Shown piece after piece: positions 7,643 through 16,197 of a stretch of 25,724 nucleotides of DNA. The stretch is from CBDCWA01 sp046048295 (GTDB lineage: Bacteria; Pseudomonadota; Alphaproteobacteria; Rhizobiales; Hyphomicrobiaceae), in contig JBJOGJ010000025.1 in NCBI GenBank assembly GCA_046048295.1, forward strand, positions 1-25,724, written 5' to 3'. Below the pieces are notes generated by a model that saw only the letters and a list, made by a program, of their open reading frames with translations, was not told where the DNA came from and searched no databases. A program made the position numbers and the translations under genes. Numbering within the stretch: position 1 is the first letter of the stretch; the number at the start of each line of letters is the position of its first letter.

Positions 7643-8365
7643 ATGAGCGCACCGCAAACCAAGATCCTCATCGTAGACGACGACGACGATATCCGCGCAC
7701 TCCTCATGGGCTTTCTGGCCGAGGAGGGCTTCGGAACTGCAGGCGCATGCGATGCGCCGAGCATGGACGCTGCGATTGTCCGCGAGCGACCTGATCTCGT
7801 CGTCCTCGACCTAATGCTGCCAGGTGAGGATGGCCTGTCTATTTGCCGGCGCCTGCGCTCGACGTCCGGTATTCCCGTGATCATGTTGACGGCACGGAGT
7901 GCTGAAGTGGATCGCATCGTCGGACTGGAAATTGGCGCCGACGATTATGTCACGAAGCCGTTCTCCAAGCGAGAACTGCTCGCCCGCATTCGATCCGTGT
8001 TGCGCCGTGGCGGCCCTTCGCAAGACCTCAATCCGCCCAAATCCGTGCTCCGATTCAATCAATATACTGTCGATGTCAATGCGCGCCGAATTACAGATCA
8101 ATCTGGCCGTGAGATTACCCTGACCGGCGCAGAATTCGATTTGCTTATCTGTTTCGTACACTCACCGCAGCGCGTTCTTTCAAGGGATCAGCTTCTCGAC
8201 AAGGTCCACGGGCGCAACGCGGACCCTTTCGACCGGTCGATCGATACGTTGGTGTCGCGACTTCGCAAAAAGATCGAAGTAGCAAGTGATAAAGAACGAC
8301 TGATCGCCACCATCCGCAATCACGGCTATCTATTCACGCCGCCGGTGCAGATCGTGTCGCAATGA
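7643..8365 (+). CDS. OmpR/PhoB-family response regulator
   Basis: A 240-residue two-component regulator. The receiver domain (about 5-118) has the acidic pair Asp12-Asp13, the phosphoacceptor Asp56 (VVLDLMLP), Thr83 and Lys105 (VTKPF). A winged-helix DNA-binding domain occupies about 140-232 (LTGAEFDLL..., DTLVSRLRKKIE, IRNHGYLF). The frame is open from a TTG at 7562, but the ATG at 7643 is chosen because it starts directly before the first receiver strand and leaves the phased repeats at 7552-7590 outside the gene. The ribosome site is weak at either start. Its stop overlaps the kinase start (ATGA), so the two are translated together. Confidence 0.93.
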   Translation: MSAPQTKILIVDDDDDIRALLMGFLAEEGFGTAGACDAPSMDAAIVRERPDLVVLDLMLPGEDGLSICRRLRSTSGIPVIMLTARSAEVDRIVGLEIGADDYVTKPFSKRELLARIRSVLRRGGPSQDLNPPKSVLRFNQYTVDVNARRITDQSGREITLTGAEFDLLICFVHSPQRVLSRDQLLDKVHGRNADPFDRSIDTLVSRLRKKIEVASDKERLIATIRNHGYLFTPPVQIVSQ

Positions 8366-9732
8366 AAACGTCGCTTGCAGTTCGCATGGGCCTGACGGTC
8401 ATTGTCGCGTTCCTTGCCATTTCAGTTGTCGCCACGGCTTATGCCTTGCGGCGGTCCGATATCAATGCCCAGGCAAAAATTCCCTCGCCTGCCAAGGTCG
8501 CGGCGATGGCAGACCTTCTGGACGGCATGCCTGTCGAGGCGCGCGGCAAAATCCTTCTGGCGCTGTCGACGCCGCTTCTCGAGGTCTCCATCGGACAAGC
8601 AGATGCGTCGGCAGCCAAGCATAAGGGGCAGGAAAATCGGGAACTTAGCAAGCTTCTGGAGGGCTATCTTGAAGCGATGCCGTTACGTGGTACGTGGCTG
8701 GATATCTGGCGTCAGGAGCGTCCGATGGGCGGCTTGCCGCAGCTTCTGCGCCGCGAGGACGCGAGCCTCGTGCTACGCACCACGCTCAAGAATGGCGAAG
8801 TACTGGTTCTTCGATCACGCGAATTGTTTCCAGTCACCAATTTCGGATTGCCGCTTGGGTTCGGAGCCGGGTTGTTGGGCACGATCATTGCCTTACTGAT
8901 GCTGGTCTTCCTGTTGCGTCAGATCCGACCGCTGGAAGACCTGGCTCGTGCCGTGGACCGGATCGATTTGCGGGACGACCCGCAACCGATTCCTGAAGTG
9001 CGCTCATCGGCCCCTGAGATCCGCGCGCTCGTTGCTGCGTTCAACCGCCAGCAGGAGCGGCTTTCGCGGCTCCTGAAGTCGAGATTGGCCCTGGTTGGCG
9101 GCCTCCAGCACGATGTCAGGACGTTCGCGACCAAGGTTCGCCTTCGACTGGAAAACGAGAATCAGTCTCCAAGCCTCGGTCTGGCGATATCGGACCTGGA
9201 CGACATGGTTCGTCTGCTCGACGACGCCCTGCTTGCCACCCAAGGAACCGAGACGTCGACCGATGCCGCGCTTGAGCTCGTCGACATAGGCGAGCTACTC
9301 GTCTTGGAAAAGGACGCCCGGCCAGACCAGAGGATCGCGCTGCAGTTGCCAGCGGATGGCCTAAAATTCCCGCATTACGTACTCGGGAACCGTCTTGCGC
9401 TTCGCCGCATCTTCTCCAACCTTATCGACAATGCAGTTGCGTATGGTCAAGAGGCACGTATCGCAATCGCCTCGGCACGCGGGCGCGTGTTCGTGACCAT
9501 TGATGACCGCGGCCCAGGCATCCCCAGAGAGATGCGGGACATGGTGCGGGAGCCATTCGTGCGGCTCGAGCACTCTAGGGCAAAAGCAACAGGCGGCTCC
9601 GGGCTTGGGCTCGCGATCGTCAGCAACCTTGTCGCCCGGCACGATGGCCAACTCACGATCTCCGACGCGCCCGGCAGCGGCTGCCGCATGACCATCGATC
9701 TGCCCCGTTTTCGGGCCGACCGGAGACACTGA
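8362..9732 (+). CDS. HAMP-domain sensor histidine kinase
   Basis: A 456-residue inner-membrane kinase that should phosphorylate the upstream regulator. Membrane helices lie at about 8-29 and 162-186, with a periplasmic sensor region of about 130 residues between them and no recognised ligand motif. HAMP spans about 187-238. The phosphoacceptor is His250 in QHDVRTFATKVRLR. The ATP-binding domain shows the N-box NLIDNAVAYG (353-362), G1 DDRGPGIP (381-388) and G2 GGSGLGLAIV (411-420). In the H-box the proline that usually follows HD/ELRT is Phe255. Thr254, the residue used for phosphatase activity in related kinases, is kept. The signal sensed is unknown. Confidence 0.93.
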   Translation: MKTSLAVRMGLTVIVAFLAISVVATAYALRRSDINAQAKIPSPAKVAAMADLLDGMPVEARGKILLALSTPLLEVSIGQADASAAKHKGQENRELSKLLEGYLEAMPLRGTWLDIWRQERPMGGLPQLLRREDASLVLRTTLKNGEVLVLRSRELFPVTNFGLPLGFGAGLLGTIIALLMLVFLLRQIRPLEDLARAVDRIDLRDDPQPIPEVRSSAPEIRALVAAFNRQQERLSRLLKSRLALVGGLQHDVRTFATKVRLRLENENQSPSLGLAISDLDDMVRLLDDALLATQGTETSTDAALELVDIGELLVLEKDARPDQRIALQLPADGLKFPHYVLGNRLALRRIFSNLIDNAVAYGQEARIAIASARGRVFVTIDDRGPGIPREMRDMVREPFVRLEHSRAKATGGSGLGLAIVSNLVARHDGQLTISDAPGSGCRMTIDLPRFRADRRH

Positions 9733-9739
9733 ACGCGTA

Positions 9740-9764
9740 CGGTTTCAAGCTGACACTTGAACCG
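9740..9764 (+). terminator. Hairpin after the histidine kinase
   Basis: CGGTTTCAAG pairs with CTTGAACCG (one bulged T) around a six-base loop, starting eight bases after the kinase stop. No T-run follows, so it is a weak terminator candidate or an RNA-stabilising hairpin. Confidence 0.35.
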
Positions 9765-9786
9765 CCGCATACTTGCATGTCTACGG

Positions 9787-9838
9787 CGTTGGCAACAGGC
9801 GTAGGCGACACCTGTGAAACCGGACGTGTTTGCCAACG
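9787..9838. repeat. Nested inverted repeat in the intergenic region
   Basis: CGTTGGCAA (9787-9795) and TTGCCAACG (9830-9838) form a perfect 9-base inverted repeat. A second arm pair, ACAGG (9795-9799) and CCTGT (9811-9815), is nested inside and shares base 9795 with the outer arm. It lies between the kinase and the oppositely oriented MAPEG gene, where a bidirectional terminator or a structured element would fit. There is no T-run. Confidence 0.4.
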
Positions 9839-9972
9839 AGTCCGACTTCGTCATGTCAAGACTTTCAAGGTCGGCGACTGAGCTTGCGCAACTTTTGACC
9901 CGACGCAGACATCACTATGCTCCTACTAGGCAGGTTCGCCGATGAAGTACGAACCAATGAAATGCTCATCCA

Positions 9973-10374
9973 TCACAAAAGCAGGCGGGCCGCTAGAGAA
10001 GACAATCCTAAATTTGCAAGCGCCCCAGTGATCAGCGCAGCGAACGTCATGGCCATACCGGTGACGCGGGCCATCCCGACACCAGCACTGACCCCATACG
10101 CATGGGACAGCCGGCCTACGATCAAAAGGCAGCCGATTAGGTGCAGAGACCAAGCTGAAGAGCCTTGTATTTCCGCAAGGGCCATCAGCAGCAAGGCCAG
10201 CGGGGCATATTCGGCAAAATTTCCATGTGCCCGAATTCGACGGAGCAAGTCGTCACTGCCACCATCGCCTAAGCCAATGCTTCTAGACCGCCGACCAGCA
10301 ATTACACGTGCGCTGAGGAATACAAAGAACAGGGTGAGAATTGCCGCATATGTAGGCGTAGTGGCGAGTGACAT
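9973..10374 (-). CDS. MAPEG-family membrane protein
   Basis: About 133 residues with four hydrophobic segments: near the N-terminus, then ALLLMALAE, LHLIGCLLIVGRL, and MAMTFAALITGAL. The diagnostic segment is RIRAHGNFAEYAPLALLL, the MAPEG motif at the end of the first cytoplasmic loop. The family (membrane-associated proteins in eicosanoid and glutathione metabolism) includes glutathione transferases; bacterial members such as YecN are mostly uncharacterised. The frame allows an ATG at 10383, but the ATG at 10374 has AGGG at a better distance and starts where related proteins start. Its stop faces the two-component operon. The 198 bases between this start and the phosphodiesterase stop hold no gene that I can support. 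Confidence 0.87.
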   Translation of the reverse strand: MSLATTPTYAAILTLFFVFLSARVIAGRRSRSIGLGDGGSDDLLRRIRAHGNFAEYAPLALLLMALAEIQGSSAWSLHLIGCLLIVGRLSHAYGVSAGVGMARVTGMAMTFAALITGALANLGLSSLAARLLL

Positions 10375-10572
10375 AGCCAGCATCCCTGTTTTTGTTGCGT
10401 CAAACTATACGAAGGGCGCGCTCGGTCAGATCTGCAAATGTCCGATCTTGGCCATGGCGACGAAACGGCAAGTACCCACAGACGGTCTACCCAGAAATCG
10501 GAAAATCGGTAACCTCCGCGATTTAACCGTTGCAGAAGTCGGACGACCAATAGGCATGAAGAGCAGCTATCT

Positions 10573-11460
10573 TCAGTCGCTTTCTGGCAAGGGAAGTGCA
10601 AGCGGCTTTGGCGGTAACTTAGTCGTACTGCCACCGTGGCGCCTAGTGTAGCTCGTCACGTCGATCATGAACATCATCTCGGGATTGACGAACGTGGGGT
10701 TCGCGACTCCATCCGTAAGCTCCCAGGCAAGATAGCCGGGGCGCGGCACTCGACCGAGACGGTTCAGTTGCTTCTCGATCGACACCATTGCCGTTGTCGG
10801 CGCCCATACGATATCCATGCCGCGATAGCTCGTCGTGTGATGAATGTGGAGATGCCCGCAGGCTAGGGTCTTCACACCTGCGTCGACGCATCGATTGAGA
10901 AAGTCGAGCCTCGCGGGATGCGGTATTGCTGAAGTCGTAAATGCCTCGTCGTCCGCCTCATGCACAAACGGCGGCATGTGGGTGAAGACCATTGCGTGCC
11001 GTACGCCGCGCGACGCGAGACTTTGATCGAGGAACGCCTGCTGTTCGCGTTCTTCGGCGCGCCCGCTTGCCATGAGTGCCGTATCGATCCCGACAAGACG
11101 CCAGTTGCCGACATCCTCCGCCCACCACTGAGCCCCGAAGCTGCCGCGCCAACGCGCGATGCGTGCTTCGTCGATCGGCTGGTCGAGACGTGAGAAGGCC
11201 GGCGCCTCGCCGATATCGTGATTGCCGGGGATTGCCCGCCACTTTGCCGGCAAGCGTTCAAGTTGCTCGCGCGCATAAGCGATGTCGCTGCCGGACTTGG
11301 CTCCGTTGAAGCTAACGTCGCCCGTATGGACGATGAAATCAACGGGTTGGTCGGCGAGCGCCCGGAGGAGCGCGCACCAGTTCTCGTGGAAATAGGCGTG
11401 CGTCGCACTCAAGTGCGTGTCGGAGATCTGGATGATGCGCAGTGGTTTGTCTTGCGTCAT
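10573..11460 (-). CDS. Calcineurin-like phosphodiesterase (CpdA/GpdQ type)
   Basis: A 295-residue metallophosphoesterase. All the dinuclear-metal motifs are present: DTH (Asp14, His16), GD (Asp48 in HTGDVS), GNHD (79-82), His161 in FTHMP, and GHLH (202-205). The fold and length match class III cyclic-nucleotide or glycerophosphodiester phosphodiesterases. There is no signal peptide, so it acts in the cytoplasm. The open frame extends to 11637, but the ATG at 11460 follows CTGGAGAAAGCAC, a strong ribosome site, and starts right before the first strand. It is divergent from a peptide-type ABC importer with a Pho box between them, which suggests it splits an imported phosphodiester. The substrate is inference. 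Confidence 0.88.
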   Translation of the reverse strand: MTQDKPLRIIQISDTHLSATHAYFHENWCALLRALADQPVDFIVHTGDVSFNGAKSGSDIAYAREQLERLPAKWRAIPGNHDIGEAPAFSRLDQPIDEARIARWRGSFGAQWWAEDVGNWRLVGIDTALMASGRAEEREQQAFLDQSLASRGVRHAMVFTHMPPFVHEADDEAFTTSAIPHPARLDFLNRCVDAGVKTLACGHLHIHHTTSYRGMDIVWAPTTAMVSIEKQLNRLGRVPRPGYLAWELTDGVANPTFVNPEMMFMIDVTSYTRRHGGSTTKLPPKPLALPLPESD

Positions 11461-11572
11461 GTGCTTTCTCCAGACCTGTGAGATTGCTCCATTCTGAGCT
11501 GCGACGTTGCGATAGCCTGTCTGGTGGGCGGGAGTCCACTGGATTTGCTGCGGTCGGGAACCTGCGCCCATG

Positions 11573-11590
11573 CTGTCATGAAACTGAAAC
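11573..11590 (+). promoter_or_regulatory. Candidate PhoB (Pho) box
   Basis: CTGTCATGAAACTGAAAC fits the PhoB box of two 7-base repeats spaced by 4 (consensus CTGTCAT-N4-CTGTCAY). The first repeat is perfect and the second matches 5 of 7. It is 80 bases before the binding-protein start and 113 bases before the phosphodiesterase start, so it could control either or both. Regulation by phosphate is inferred from this match. Confidence 0.55.
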
Positions 11591-11669
11591 ACAACCGCTG
11601 CCAATAGGATGCTGCGGAGCGGCAATCTTGCCAGCACGATAAAGTTCGGGTGATCGAGGACAGGGCAAT

Positions 11670-13313
11670 ATGATCAAGCAAATTCGAATTGCATTGGCGG
11701 TGGCAATCGTCGCTGTGATTGCGGTAGGCGGCTTCGGGCCAGAATTGCTCGCTGCCGAGCGGCCCAACCTTATGGTCGCGGTCAATAAGCTGCCACGCTC
11801 GCTGGAGCCTGTCGAGAAGACCGGTAACGTCGACGTCCGCGTCCACTATTCGGTTTTCGACACGCTCATCCGCCGCAACTTCACCGATCCCAAGGATGGC
11901 GGCGCAAGCCTCATGCCGGGCCTTGCGGAATCCTGGAAGCGCATCGACCCGACGACGCTGGAACTGAAATTGCGGCGCGGCGTCAAGTTCCACAACGGTG
12001 ATGCATTCGATGCGGATGACGTACTCTTCACGTTTTCTGCTGAGCGCATGCTTGGCAAGGAAGCTCTGCTCAGGGATGGAAGGCGCTACTTCAGCCACGT
12101 CAAGGCCGTGGAGAAAGTGGACGATCACACGGTGCGCTTCGTGACGAAGAAGCCTGATCTTCTCCTTGAGCAGCGCCTTGCCACCTACGCTTCATGGATC
12201 GTCAGCAAAAAGCAGTGGATGTCGCACAAGAAGGCGGGCGAGGAATGGGCCGGGAAGCAACCAAAGACGGAAGAGGGGAGCAAGGCTGGGCCAATGACAT
12301 GGCTGAACTATGCCTTGAAGGAAGTGCGCTGGAATCCGGTCGGCACGGGACCGTTGAAGTTCAAGAGCTGGAAAAATAACGACCATGTCACGTTCGTTTC
12401 CAACGACGAGTATTTCCTGGGCAAGCCGAATTTCAAATCAGTGGTATTCAAGGAGGTGCCGGAGCTTGCCGCACGCATTGCCGGTCTCGTGGCCGGTGAT
12501 TTCCAGATGATCGTCGATGTGACGCCCGATCAGTTCAAGCTGCTGGAGGGCTACAAGGATATCGATGTGCGATCGGTCGTACTCGAGAACTCAAGCGTTC
12601 TCGTTCTCTCTCCCACCGCAGAAAAGCTCAAGGACAAGCGCCTTCGCCAGGCCATGAGCCTGGCCATCGACCGCGATGCTTTGCGAAATGCACTATGGCA
12701 GGGGAAGAACTACACGCCGAATGGTCACCAGCTGCCGTCCTTCGGGCCGATGTATAATCCGAAGCGCCCCGGCTACGTCTATGATCAGGCCAAGGCGCAA
12801 GAACTCGTGAAGGCTTCGGGATATGACGGCAGCGAGATCAGTTTTCGTCTAATCCCCAACTACTATCTGAACGGTGTCGAGGCTGCTCAGATCGTTCAGG
12901 AAATGTGGCGTCAGGTCGGGATCAAAGCACGGCTCGACATGGTCGACAACTTCACCCAGGTTCGCGCCAAAGGCGTAGAAGTGTTCCTATGGTCGAACAC
13001 TTACCGGTTGCCTGATCCTACCGGCGCGATTGACGTGCTTTACGGCGAGCGCTCTGCCTTTCAGCGCAAGTACAAGCTGTGGGAAGCACCCAAGACTTTC
13101 AACGAGGGACTGGCGAAGATTCTGAACTCGAGCGAGATGAAGGCGCGATACGAGACGTACCAGCAGGTCCTTGATATTTTCGAGGACGAGATGCCGATCA
13201 CCATCCTCTACAACGCGCTCTACAGCTATGCGGTGAAGAAGAACATCGAGTGGACGCCCTATCCCATCTTCTACATGGACTTCCGCCCGGACGTCCTGAA
13301 GATCAAGGGTTAA
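11670..13313 (+). CDS. ABC transporter substrate-binding protein (SBP family 5, oligopeptide type)
   Basis: A 547-residue periplasmic binding protein of the DppA/OppA/NikA family. The signal peptide is MIKQIRIALAVAIVAVIAVG plus the following residues, cleaved near Ala29 (LLAAE). Family signatures are visible: VFDTLIR, LMPGLAESWKRID, LKLRRGVKFHNGD.FDADDVLFTF, and RLRQAMSLAIDRDAL in the middle domain. Despite the name, this family also binds glycosides, opines and other solutes. It is the first gene of a five-gene importer operon, preceded by AGGACAGGG and by the Pho box. The pairing with a phosphodiesterase recalls the agrocinopine (Acc) system, where a peptide-type importer takes up a sugar phosphodiester. 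The ligand here cannot be read from the sequence. Confidence 0.93.
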   Translation: MIKQIRIALAVAIVAVIAVGGFGPELLAAERPNLMVAVNKLPRSLEPVEKTGNVDVRVHYSVFDTLIRRNFTDPKDGGASLMPGLAESWKRIDPTTLELKLRRGVKFHNGDAFDADDVLFTFSAERMLGKEALLRDGRRYFSHVKAVEKVDDHTVRFVTKKPDLLLEQRLATYASWIVSKKQWMSHKKAGEEWAGKQPKTEEGSKAGPMTWLNYALKEVRWNPVGTGPLKFKSWKNNDHVTFVSNDEYFLGKPNFKSVVFKEVPELAARIAGLVAGDFQMIVDVTPDQFKLLEGYKDIDVRSVVLENSSVLVLSPTAEKLKDKRLRQAMSLAIDRDALRNALWQGKNYTPNGHQLPSFGPMYNPKRPGYVYDQAKAQELVKASGYDGSEISFRLIPNYYLNGVEAAQIVQEMWRQVGIKARLDMVDNFTQVRAKGVEVFLWSNTYRLPDPTGAIDVLYGERSAFQRKYKLWEAPKTFNEGLAKILNSSEMKARYETYQQVLDIFEDEMPITILYNALYSYAVKKNIEWTPYPIFYMDFRPDVLKIKG

Positions 13314-13328
13314 AGGATCAGATCTCTG

Positions 13329-14297
13329 TTGGAACCGATACTCTCAGTCAGGGATCTCGCAATCTCCTTCGATACGGAGGAAGGCGGGATCTCTGCCGTC
13401 TCGGGCGTATCATTCGACCTTTGGCCAGGCCGGACATTGGGCCTTGTCGGCGAAAGCGGTTGCGGCAAGTCCGTATCCTGCCATGCGATCCTTGGGCTTA
13501 TGCCGGAGAACGGCAATGTCGAGCGTGGCGAGATCCTCTATGCCGGACGGGATCTGTTACGTCTCGATGAGCGCGAACTGTGTCAAATTCGCGGAAGGGA
13601 GATTGCCATGATCTTCCAGGACCCGGTAAGTGCGCTCAATCCGTTGATCCGTATCGGTCGTCAAATTACAGAAAGTTTGCGTCTCCACCGCGGCATGTCC
13701 CGGCGTGACGCCGAAACCGAAGCCGTGGAGCTGCTGGCCAGGGTGGGCATTCCGAAGCCCGCCGAGCGCCTCGGTGCATACCCGCACGAACTCTCCGGCG
13801 GCATGAACCAGCGGATCATGATTGCCATGGCTATGGCGTGCCGGCCGAAGGTTCTCATCGCAGATGAGCCGACGACGGCACTCGACGTCACGATCCAGGC
13901 GCAGATCCTCGATCTCATCCGCCAGTTGCAGGAAGAGACCGGAATGGCGCTTGTTCTCGTTACTCATGACCTGGGAGTCGTTGCCGAGATGGCCGATGAG
14001 GTCGGGGTCATGTACATGGGGCGGATTGTCGAGAGCGGTCCGGTCGCAAGTATCTTTCTCAACCCGCGACATCCGTACACGCGCGGCCTGCTCGATTCCC
14101 TGCCGAGCATCGACGGCAGCAAGGTTTTGACTCCCATCGCCGGAAGTGTGCCGTCTCCGCTCGAGATTCCATCTGGATGTGCCTTCGAGCCAAGATGCCC
14201 TTCAGCAGTCGATCGCTGTAGCTTGGAGGTGCCGGGCCTTCGTGTGTCCACGGTCGGTAGCAAATTTGCGTGCTTCAATCCGGCAGTAAACTCATGA
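13329..14297 (+). CDS. Oligopeptide-type ABC transporter ATP-binding protein (DppD/OppD type)
   Basis: A 322-residue ATPase with Walker A GESGCGKS (41-48), signature LSGGM (155-159) and Walker B VLIADE (175-180). The oligopeptide-type C-terminal extension includes HPYTRGLLDSLP and the cysteine cluster in CAFEPRCPSAVDRC. The start is a TTG with AAAGGA 11 bases upstream, 15 bases after the binding-protein stop; no better start is present. The last four bases overlap the next ATPase gene. It should pair with the second ATPase as the heterodimeric motor of the importer at the inner membrane face. Confidence 0.93.
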   Translation: MEPILSVRDLAISFDTEEGGISAVSGVSFDLWPGRTLGLVGESGCGKSVSCHAILGLMPENGNVERGEILYAGRDLLRLDERELCQIRGREIAMIFQDPVSALNPLIRIGRQITESLRLHRGMSRRDAETEAVELLARVGIPKPAERLGAYPHELSGGMNQRIMIAMAMACRPKVLIADEPTTALDVTIQAQILDLIRQLQEETGMALVLVTHDLGVVAEMADEVGVMYMGRIVESGPVASIFLNPRHPYTRGLLDSLPSIDGSKVLTPIAGSVPSPLEIPSGCAFEPRCPSAVDRCSLEVPGLRVSTVGSKFACFNPAVNS

Positions 14298-15253
14298 GCC
14301 GCGATGAGCCACTATTACTTGCACGCGACTTGGCCCGGCACTACCGCGCCGGCGGTCCACACCCGTTTGCGAGGCCCCGGAGCATTCGAGCTGTAGACGG
14401 AATAAACTTCAAGATCGCAACAGGCGAAACGCTCGGCCTCGTGGGAGAAAGTGGTTGCGGAAAGTCGACTGCGGGGCGCCTCGTGACTGGTATGGAGTTC
14501 CCGACGTCCGGCAAAATTGAATTCGCCGGAAGGCGAGGTCCGCGGGAAGTGCAGATGATCTTCCAGAACGCCCAGGCGTCGCTCGACCCGCGCATGATGG
14601 TCGGTCTCCAGATCCGGGAACCGCTTGACATCCACGGCATTGGCTCAGCGATAAGTCGAAATGCTAAGACTTCGGAGATGCTCGAAGCAGTCGGCCTTCC
14701 TTCAGCGCTGGCATCGCGTTACCCGCATGAGCTAAGTGGCGGACAACTGCAGCGGGTCGTGATTGCACGAGCCTTGATCCTGGAGCCCCGACTGCTCGTT
14801 GCAGACGAGCCGGTATCTGCACTCGACGTGTCCGTACAGGCTCAGGTCGTTAATCTTCTGGCGGATCTTCAGCGGCGGTTTGGACTCACGATTCTCTTCA
14901 TTTCGCACGACTTGAAGATCGTCCGCTACATTTCACACGAAATTGCAGTGATGTATCTTGGAAAAATCGTTGAAACGGGACCCTCCGGCCAGCTTCTCGA
15001 CCGGCCGCTGCATCCTTATACCCGGGCGCTTGTTTCCGCTGTCCCTGTGCCGGTTCCCGGCCGTCGCCACGATCGGATCATTTTGAGGGGCGAGCCACCG
15101 AGCCCGTCGGCGCCGCCGCCTGGCTGCCGTTTCCACACCCGCTGCCCAGACGCACTGGCAATCTGTAGCAGAGTTGCACCGCCGTTGCTCTGCCATCCAG
15201 AGGGACGATCCGTCGCCTGTCACCTTCACACTGAAGCAGGCCTGGCATCATGA
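14294..15253 (+). CDS. Oligopeptide-type ABC transporter ATP-binding protein (DppF/OppF type)
   Basis: A 319-residue ATPase, partner of the preceding one. It shows Walker A GESGCGKST, signature LSGGQ, Walker B LLVADE and the C-terminal HPYTRALVSAVP motif, followed by the cysteine cluster GCRFHTRCPDALAIC. The frame is open upstream through a GTG at 14270, but the ATG at 14294 is preferred because it overlaps the previous stop as ATGA, the pattern used by the later genes of this operon. It overlaps the first permease in the same way. The N-terminus carries a short extra loop (HPFARPRSIRAVDG) that is usual for the OppF group. Confidence 0.93.
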   Translation: MSRDEPLLLARDLARHYRAGGPHPFARPRSIRAVDGINFKIATGETLGLVGESGCGKSTAGRLVTGMEFPTSGKIEFAGRRGPREVQMIFQNAQASLDPRMMVGLQIREPLDIHGIGSAISRNAKTSEMLEAVGLPSALASRYPHELSGGQLQRVVIARALILEPRLLVADEPVSALDVSVQAQVVNLLADLQRRFGLTILFISHDLKIVRYISHEIAVMYLGKIVETGPSGQLLDRPLHPYTRALVSAVPVPVPGRRHDRIILRGEPPSPSAPPPGCRFHTRCPDALAICSRVAPPLLCHPEGRSVACHLHTEAGLAS

Positions 15254-16197
15254 ACTCACGTTTCGTGCTCATGAAGGTACTGCGGGCGCTCGTGACGATC
15301 TGGCTTGTCGTCACTGCAGCCTTTTTCATCCTGCAGTTGTCAGGTGACCCGATTGAAATCATGCTCGGAGACGATGCCGAACCCGACGTGGTTGCGTACT
15401 ATCGCTCTCTATACGGCCTCGATCAGCCGTTGTATGTTCAGTATTACCTTTATTTCTCCGGCGTATTCCATGGTGATCTCGGCTTCTCTCTCGTCGATGA
15501 GCAGGCGGTATCGGCAATGATACTGGCTGCTTTGCCCAATACGCTTCTACTCGGCGGCGTAGCGCTGCTGCTTAGTCTTGCGATCGGTATACCGCTCGGT
15601 GTCATCGCATCGCTAAACCGTAATACGATGATCGATCGATTCACCATGAGCTTCGCGGTGTTCGGCTTCTCGCTGCCGAATTTCTTTCTCGGCATCCTCC
15701 TCATCATGGTGTTCTCGCTCTGGCTCCGATGGTTGCCGAGTTCCGGTATGGGGACGATTTGGCACCTAATCATGCCCGCTATCACGCTTGGCACATCGGG
15801 TGCGGGGTCAATCGCTCGCTTCACGCGCTCGGCCATGCTCGAGGTTCTGAACACGCCTTACATGCGGACCGCCAGGGCGAAGGGGCTTCCTGCACGCCTC
15901 AGGCTTAAGCGTCATGCCGCGCCGAACGCTGCTATCCCCTTGGTCACTATTCTGGGCTTCCGCCTTGGCGACCTGGTTGCGGGTTCCGTGGTTACAGAGG
16001 TTGTATTTGCCTGGCCTGGTGTAGGCCGTCTCCTCGTCTCAGCGGTCTCGTCGAAGGATCTTGCAGTCGTTCAAGGCATATTGCTCATGGTGGCCTTCAC
16101 GATGGTTCTCGCCAACCTGCTCGTCGATCTCGCTTACGGCTGGATAGATCCGCGCATCAGGGTGACGGGAAACGCCGGCGGTGAGATGCCGAGATGA
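15250..16197 (+). CDS. Oligopeptide-type ABC transporter permease (DppB/OppB type)
   Basis: A 315-residue inner-membrane permease with about six hydrophobic helices. The first (residues 10-30) is followed by the SGDPIEIMLGDDAEPD.. YGLD.P loop typical of DppB. The EAA-type coupling loop is visible around RTARAKGLPARLRLKRHAAPNA, where the ATPases dock. The C-terminal half ends with the usual VVTEVVFAWPGVGRLL segment. Start and stop both overlap neighbours by four bases, indicating strict translational coupling within the operon. Confidence 0.93.
   Translation: MNSRFVLMKVLRALVTIWLVVTAAFFILQLSGDPIEIMLGDDAEPDVVAYYRSLYGLDQPLYVQYYLYFSGVFHGDLGFSLVDEQAVSAMILAALPNTLLLGGVALLLSLAIGIPLGVIASLNRNTMIDRFTMSFAVFGFSLPNFFLGILLIMVFSLWLRWLPSSGMGTIWHLIMPAITLGTSGAGSIARFTRSAMLEVLNTPYMRTARAKGLPARLRLKRHAAPNAAIPLVTILGFRLGDLVAGSVVTEVVFAWPGVGRLLVSAVSSKDLAVVQGILLMVAFTMVLANLLVDLAYGWIDPRIRVTGNAGGEMPR

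Noticed and set aside
9917..10651. Long plus-strand open frame (244 codons).
   Set aside because: It lies antisense to the MAPEG gene and overlaps the phosphodiesterase end; the translation has no recognisable motif, while the MAPEG motif on the other strand is clear.
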